64,000 bases of DNA from positions 248,001 to 312,000 of the forward strand of contig JBAZVH010000001.1 of assembly GCA_041660965.1 (NCBI GenBank), given 5' to 3'. The translations under genes and the position numbers were made by a program. This document shows, in pieces, positions 60,825 to 64,000 of this stretch. Position 1 is the first letter of the stretch, and every line of letters starts with the position of its first letter. This DNA comes from Candidatus Gracilibacteria bacterium (lineage in GTDB: Bacteria; Patescibacteriota; Gracilibacteria; BD1-5; JAGOOR01). Below the pieces are notes generated by a model. That model was not told the DNA's origin and did not search any database. It saw nothing but the letters and a program-made list of their open reading frames with translations.

Positions 60825-61805
60825 ATGAAACACTACCCCCTTATTATTATCGGAACTTGATCTGCTGGACTTCCTGCGGGTATGTATGCGAGTCGTTATG
60901 GAATTCAAAATCTCATCATCGGCGCACAGCCAGGTGGTGCGCTCGCTACTTCACATTGTGTCGAAAATTATCCAGGAACTCTCTCTGAGTCTGGGGGCGA
61001 TATTATGAAAAAATTTGAAGAACATGCGAAAATATCAGGATCTGAAGTGGTGTATGACACTGTAGTAAAAATAACCACAAAAGTGACGAGTGACGAGTGA
61101 CGAGTTGGTTCCGCTCGGAACTCGGAACTCGGAACTGGTAATTTTTTAATTACCACTGCTCGAAAGGAAGAATACACCTGTGACTATCTCATCTACGCGA
61201 CGGGTAACGCGTACCGACATTTGAATATTCCTGGTGAAGATCGACTCCTCGGGGCTGGCGTTTCTTATTGCGCTACTTGTGATGGCAATTTTTTCCGTGG
61301 TCGCGATATCATCGTCGTGGGCGGGGGTGATTCTGCCTTTACTGAGGCGCTCTATCTCGCTCATCTCTGTAAAAGCGTCAAAATCCTTGTCCGTAAAGAC
61401 AAGCCAAAAGCTGAGCAAATCTGGGTGGATAAAGTCATGCAGGAGTCAAATATGGAGATTATTTTCCATACTGAGCTCGCAGAAATCAATGGTCAATTTG
61501 GCGTCGAATCTGTCACAACAACGGATGGAAGGGTTATCCCAACTCAGGGCGTATTTGTCGCCGTTGGTTCAGTGCCAAGTATCGAGCTTATCAAAGATCT
61601 CTGAGTCACTACTGATGAAGAAGGATGTATCATCGTCGATGCCCATCAAAAAAGTTCCAATAACTACCTCTATGCTGCTGGAGACGTTACAACAAATTCT
61701 GCCAAATTTCGTCAAACTATTATGTCTGCAGCTGAATGATGCCTTGCGGCACACTCTATCCATGAAGCTATGCTCAGAGATGGTACTCCGATGAAATCCC
61801 TCTAA
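60825..61805 (+). CDS. trxB: Thioredoxin reductase
   Basis: This 326-residue FAD/NADPH enzyme reduces thioredoxin. FAD loop: PLIIIGTGSAGLPAGMYAS with a UGA-coded Gly. The redox pair is Cys149-Ala-Thr-Cys152 in SYCATCDGNFF. The NADPH loop is IIVVGGGDSAFTEALYL, and the end AAGDVTTNSAKFRQTIMSAAEG binds FAD again. At residues about 87-105 an in-frame GTGACGA/CTCGGAACT block (61082-61138) replaces a surface loop. The block is related to that in the glycosyltransferase at 1471. The protein likely supplies electrons to NrdA and the disulfide system. The stop is 5 bp before the next gene. Confidence 0.95.
61082..61138 (+). repeat. GTGACGA / CTCGGAACT tandem block inside trxB
   Basis: Three GTGACGA units, then three CTCGGAACT units, all read in frame. 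Same two unit types and the same order as at 1471-1549, 60 kb away. Confidence 0.85.
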
Positions 61806-61810
61806 ACTGT

Positions 61811-63538
61811 ATGATTATACCACCCTGAGAAAATATTGCTGAAAGAAAAATATGTCGCATAAGCTGAGAAGAGTTTATCGTGACAGACAAAGATTTAGAA
61901 TTCTATGACAAAATCTCCCCTATCTTTGCTGGTCAGAAATACCAGATACCAAGTCCAACACTCTGTCCTGATGAGAGGCAAAAAAGACGACTCGTATTTC
62001 GAAATGAACGAAAACTTTATAAAAGAAAATGTGATAAAACAGGACAGGAGATGATTTCTGTGTACTCCCCCGAAAAACCCTATAAAATCTACGAACAAAA
62101 AATCTGGTGGAGTGATGATTGGTCCCCGATGGAGTATGGTAATATTTTTGATTTTGAGAGGCCATTTTTTGATCAATTTCAAGCTCTGTATGCTGAGACT
62201 CCAAAAATGAATCTGTATCATCAACAAAAAAATGAAAATTCAGAATACTCACATCTTTCATCAAGAAATAAGGATTGTTATCTGATAGCGGCATGAAATG
62301 ATAATGAAGATTGTTATTATGATACCTATATTCAGCGATGTAGATGAGTGATGGATTCCTGTTTCGTTTTTGATCTCGAAAATTGTTACAGTTGTGTGGA
62401 CTGCAAGAACTGTTTTCAATCTTATTTTTGTGAATCCTGTGTGGATTGTCGCGATATCCAACATGCCCAGGACTGTCAGAGCTGCAAAGATTGTTTTTGT
62501 TGTTCCTGACTGATAAATAAACAGTATAGCATTCTCAATAAACAATTTTCCAAAGAACAGTACTACGATATAGTAACTGATGAGACAAAAAAAGAACAAG
62601 CACAAATCCTCTACCGAGCTCTCTGCCAAAAGACACCAAAGAAATTTATGAAATGATTTAATAATGAATCAGTCACAGGAGATTACGTGCATTTTTCCAA
62701 GAATTCATTTCATAATTTTGACTGTACCTATTTAGAAAATAGTAAATATAATACTTGGTTCCATAAAGCTCAAAATTGCTATGATAATTATGGGTGGTGA
62801 CTCCCCGCAGAATTTTGTTATGAAAATCAGCTCGTAGGACACTCGGCACATACTGTCTGTTTCTGTTTTAACTGTGCCAATAATATATCGGATGTCTTTT
62901 ACTCTATCGACTGCCACAGTATCCGGAACTGTTTTTGATGCATTGCTCTCAAAAGAGGATCTCATTGCATCCTCAATAAGTCTTATTCAATCCAAGAATA
63001 TGAGACGCTCTGTGGAAAGATCATCGATCATATGAGAAGTACAGGAGAATGGTGAGAATTCTTTCCTCATAAACTCTCTCCTTTCTGATACAATGAAACA
63101 GTTGCTAATGAATACTTCCCAATGACAGAAGCTGACGTACGCGCAAAAGGATGGAACTGGCATACAGAAGATACAAAACCCTTTGAAGGAATAGCATATA
63201 CTCCTCTTCCTATATCTCAATACGATGAGAGAATTGTAGGTTTTGAAACAGCACAGAAGAATATTGACGCTGTCCTTGCTGGAACTATTGTGTGTGAGGT
63301 CACAAAGAAGCCCTTTAAAATAATTCAACAGGAACTTCTTTTCTACATAGAAAACAGCATTCCTATTCCTACTAAACATCCTGATCAGAGACATACAGAA
63401 AGAATGGATCTGAGAAATCCTAGAAAGCTCTATGAAAGGAAGTGTGCTGAATGCGGGAAAGATATCGTCACCACGTATGCCTCAAATAGGCAAGAGAAAG
63501 TAGTATGTGAGGAGTGTTATAGGCGATTAGTTTATTAA
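61811..63538 (+). CDS. Cysteine-rich CPR protein with repeated Cys pairs
   Basis: This 575-residue protein has over 40 cysteines. The N-terminal part (about 50-100) has a C-P-D-E-R-Q-K-R-R block with FRNERKLYKRKCDKTGQ, a zinc-ribbon-like domain that recurs at the C-terminus (NPRKLYERKCAECGKDI). Between lie two stretches of short cysteine repeats (about 155-240, with ENCYSCVDCKNCFQSYFC, and about 340-395) that look like turns of a right-handed beta helix lined with Cys and aromatic residues. Proteins of this kind are common in Parcubacteria and related CPR groups and have no known function. About 12 UGA codons occur. Metal or cluster binding is a reasonable guess. Confidence 0.8.
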
Positions 63539-63549
63539 TTATATTTTTT

Positions 63550-63945
63550 ATGTCTCGATTGATGAATTCCCGTCGTACTTCGTATGATGTTCATTTCCCC
63601 TATATCACCCTCCAGCTCCTCGATAAGGTACGAGTATTACTAAAAGAATTTCCCGAAATACAAGAAGCATGGATTTTTGGTATTCATGCTCTCTGAAATG
63701 CAAAACCAACTTCTGATATCGATATAGCCCTCTCATGAAAGGTCAATGAAAAACTTCTCCTCCAGATAAATTCGATTCTGCATCAAAAACTCAACATCTC
63801 ACGCAAAACACCCTGTATCCACTATGAAAGCACTGAGATAGTCCTCAGAAATCATATCGAGCGAGATGGTGTCAAAATCTATGATTGTGATGAAGATTTT
63901 TCTGACCCCCATGCCAAGAGGAAGAAACGGGATATTATTTTATAA
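63550..63945 (+). CDS. Minimal nucleotidyltransferase (MNT-like)
   Basis: This 131-residue protein has EAWIFGIHALGNAKPTSDIDIAL, the G-S-x-A-x-G-x-x-x-x-x-S-D-I-D-L motif of small nucleotidyltransferases, with Ser replaced by Ile-His and the last glycine coded by UGA. The two Asp residues bind Mg. Such proteins often pair with a HEPN toxin and AMPylate it. The next gene, cut by the window end, could be the partner but only 15 codons are seen. The basic C-terminus AKRKKRDIIL is not typical. Confidence 0.75.
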
Positions 63946-63954
63946 ACATTTTCC

Positions 63955-64000
63955 ATGAAAAAGAACGAGATACTCTCAAATATTACTGTAGAAAAACTGA
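63955..64000 (+). CDS. Partial gene at the right edge
   Basis: An ATG 9 bp after the nucleotidyltransferase stop opens a frame, MKKNEILSNITVEKL, that runs off the window. The spacing suggests the same operon. Nothing can be said about its function. Confidence 0.4.
   Translation, partial: MKKNEILSNITVEKL

Noticed and set aside
850..63538. Widespread in-frame TGA codons as signs of pseudogenes or of selenocysteine.
   Set aside because: They occur in nearly every gene, at glycine positions, several per gene and without SECIS-like structures; code 25 explains all of them.

Overview
The window comes from a bacterium that reads UGA as glycine (translation table 25), so it belongs to the Gracilibacteria / Absconditabacteria branch of the Candidate Phyla Radiation. 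With the standard code nearly every gene looks broken. Read with UGA = Gly, the genes close into full-length proteins, and UGA falls on invariant glycines: the LeuRS segment after HVGH, the Walker A and LSGGQ motifs of the ABC ATPase, the TPIGN motif of RsmI, and the P-loop of a guanylate-kinase-like protein. Stops are only TAA and TAG. Genes are closely packed, often overlap by 4-20 bp, rarely have a Shine-Dalgarno sequence, and several start 6-8 bp after a TATACT/TATAAT box, which suggests leaderless mRNAs.

Layout. 1-4.5 kb: type IV secretion genes (TraC/VirB4-like, PrgI), a glycosyltransferase, a ZIP metal transporter and small hypotheticals. 4.5-9.9 kb: leuS with two foreign enzyme domains inside it, a DUF1653 gene, rsmI, rlmE. 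10-17.8 kb: a small protein with an SSB-like C-terminal tip, nusA, a delta-prime-like DNA polymerase subunit overlapping a T4SS pilin gene, a Gmad2 protein, hypotheticals. 17.9-21.6 kb: an accessory operon (guanylate-kinase-like, methyltransferase, Nudix, sulfotransferase fused to an FGE-like domain) between two 34-bp direct repeats and rich in UGA codons. 21.6-30.4 kb: a membrane protein, ribonucleotide reductase (nrdB with an ATP-cone, nrdA) under a pair of NrdR-box-like sites, and a four-gene MacAB-type efflux operon. 30.5-36 kb: ileS, 1834 codons, with a Nudix domain, two histidine phosphatase domains, an alpha/beta hydrolase and a translated GC-rich repeat inserted in frame. 36-46.6 kb: a DUF5655 nuclease-like protein, YgjP peptidase, an SMR/DMT-type protein, MazG, DsbA-like protein, four type IV pilin-like genes, an LpxC homologue, an M24 peptidase gene split by a 0.4-kb insert, and a decayed REP-associated transposase with its REP hairpins. 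46.9-64 kb: valS (without inserted enzymes), STAS, FemAB-like, NfeD, SPFH, AI-2E-type permease, sortase, MFS protein, ftsK, trxB, a cysteine-rich CPR protein and a minimal nucleotidyltransferase.

The strongest candidate for something undescribed is the pair of giant aminoacyl-tRNA synthetases. LeuRS and IleRS carry the same types of catalytic domain (Nudix and RBBP9/YdeN-like serine hydrolase, plus two histidine phosphatases in IleRS), each with its catalytic residues intact and each placed at a loop of the synthetase. A second theme is short repeats that are translated in frame inside housekeeping genes (M24 peptidase, IleRS, ValRS, TrxB, glycosyltransferase), comparable to Rickettsia palindromic elements.
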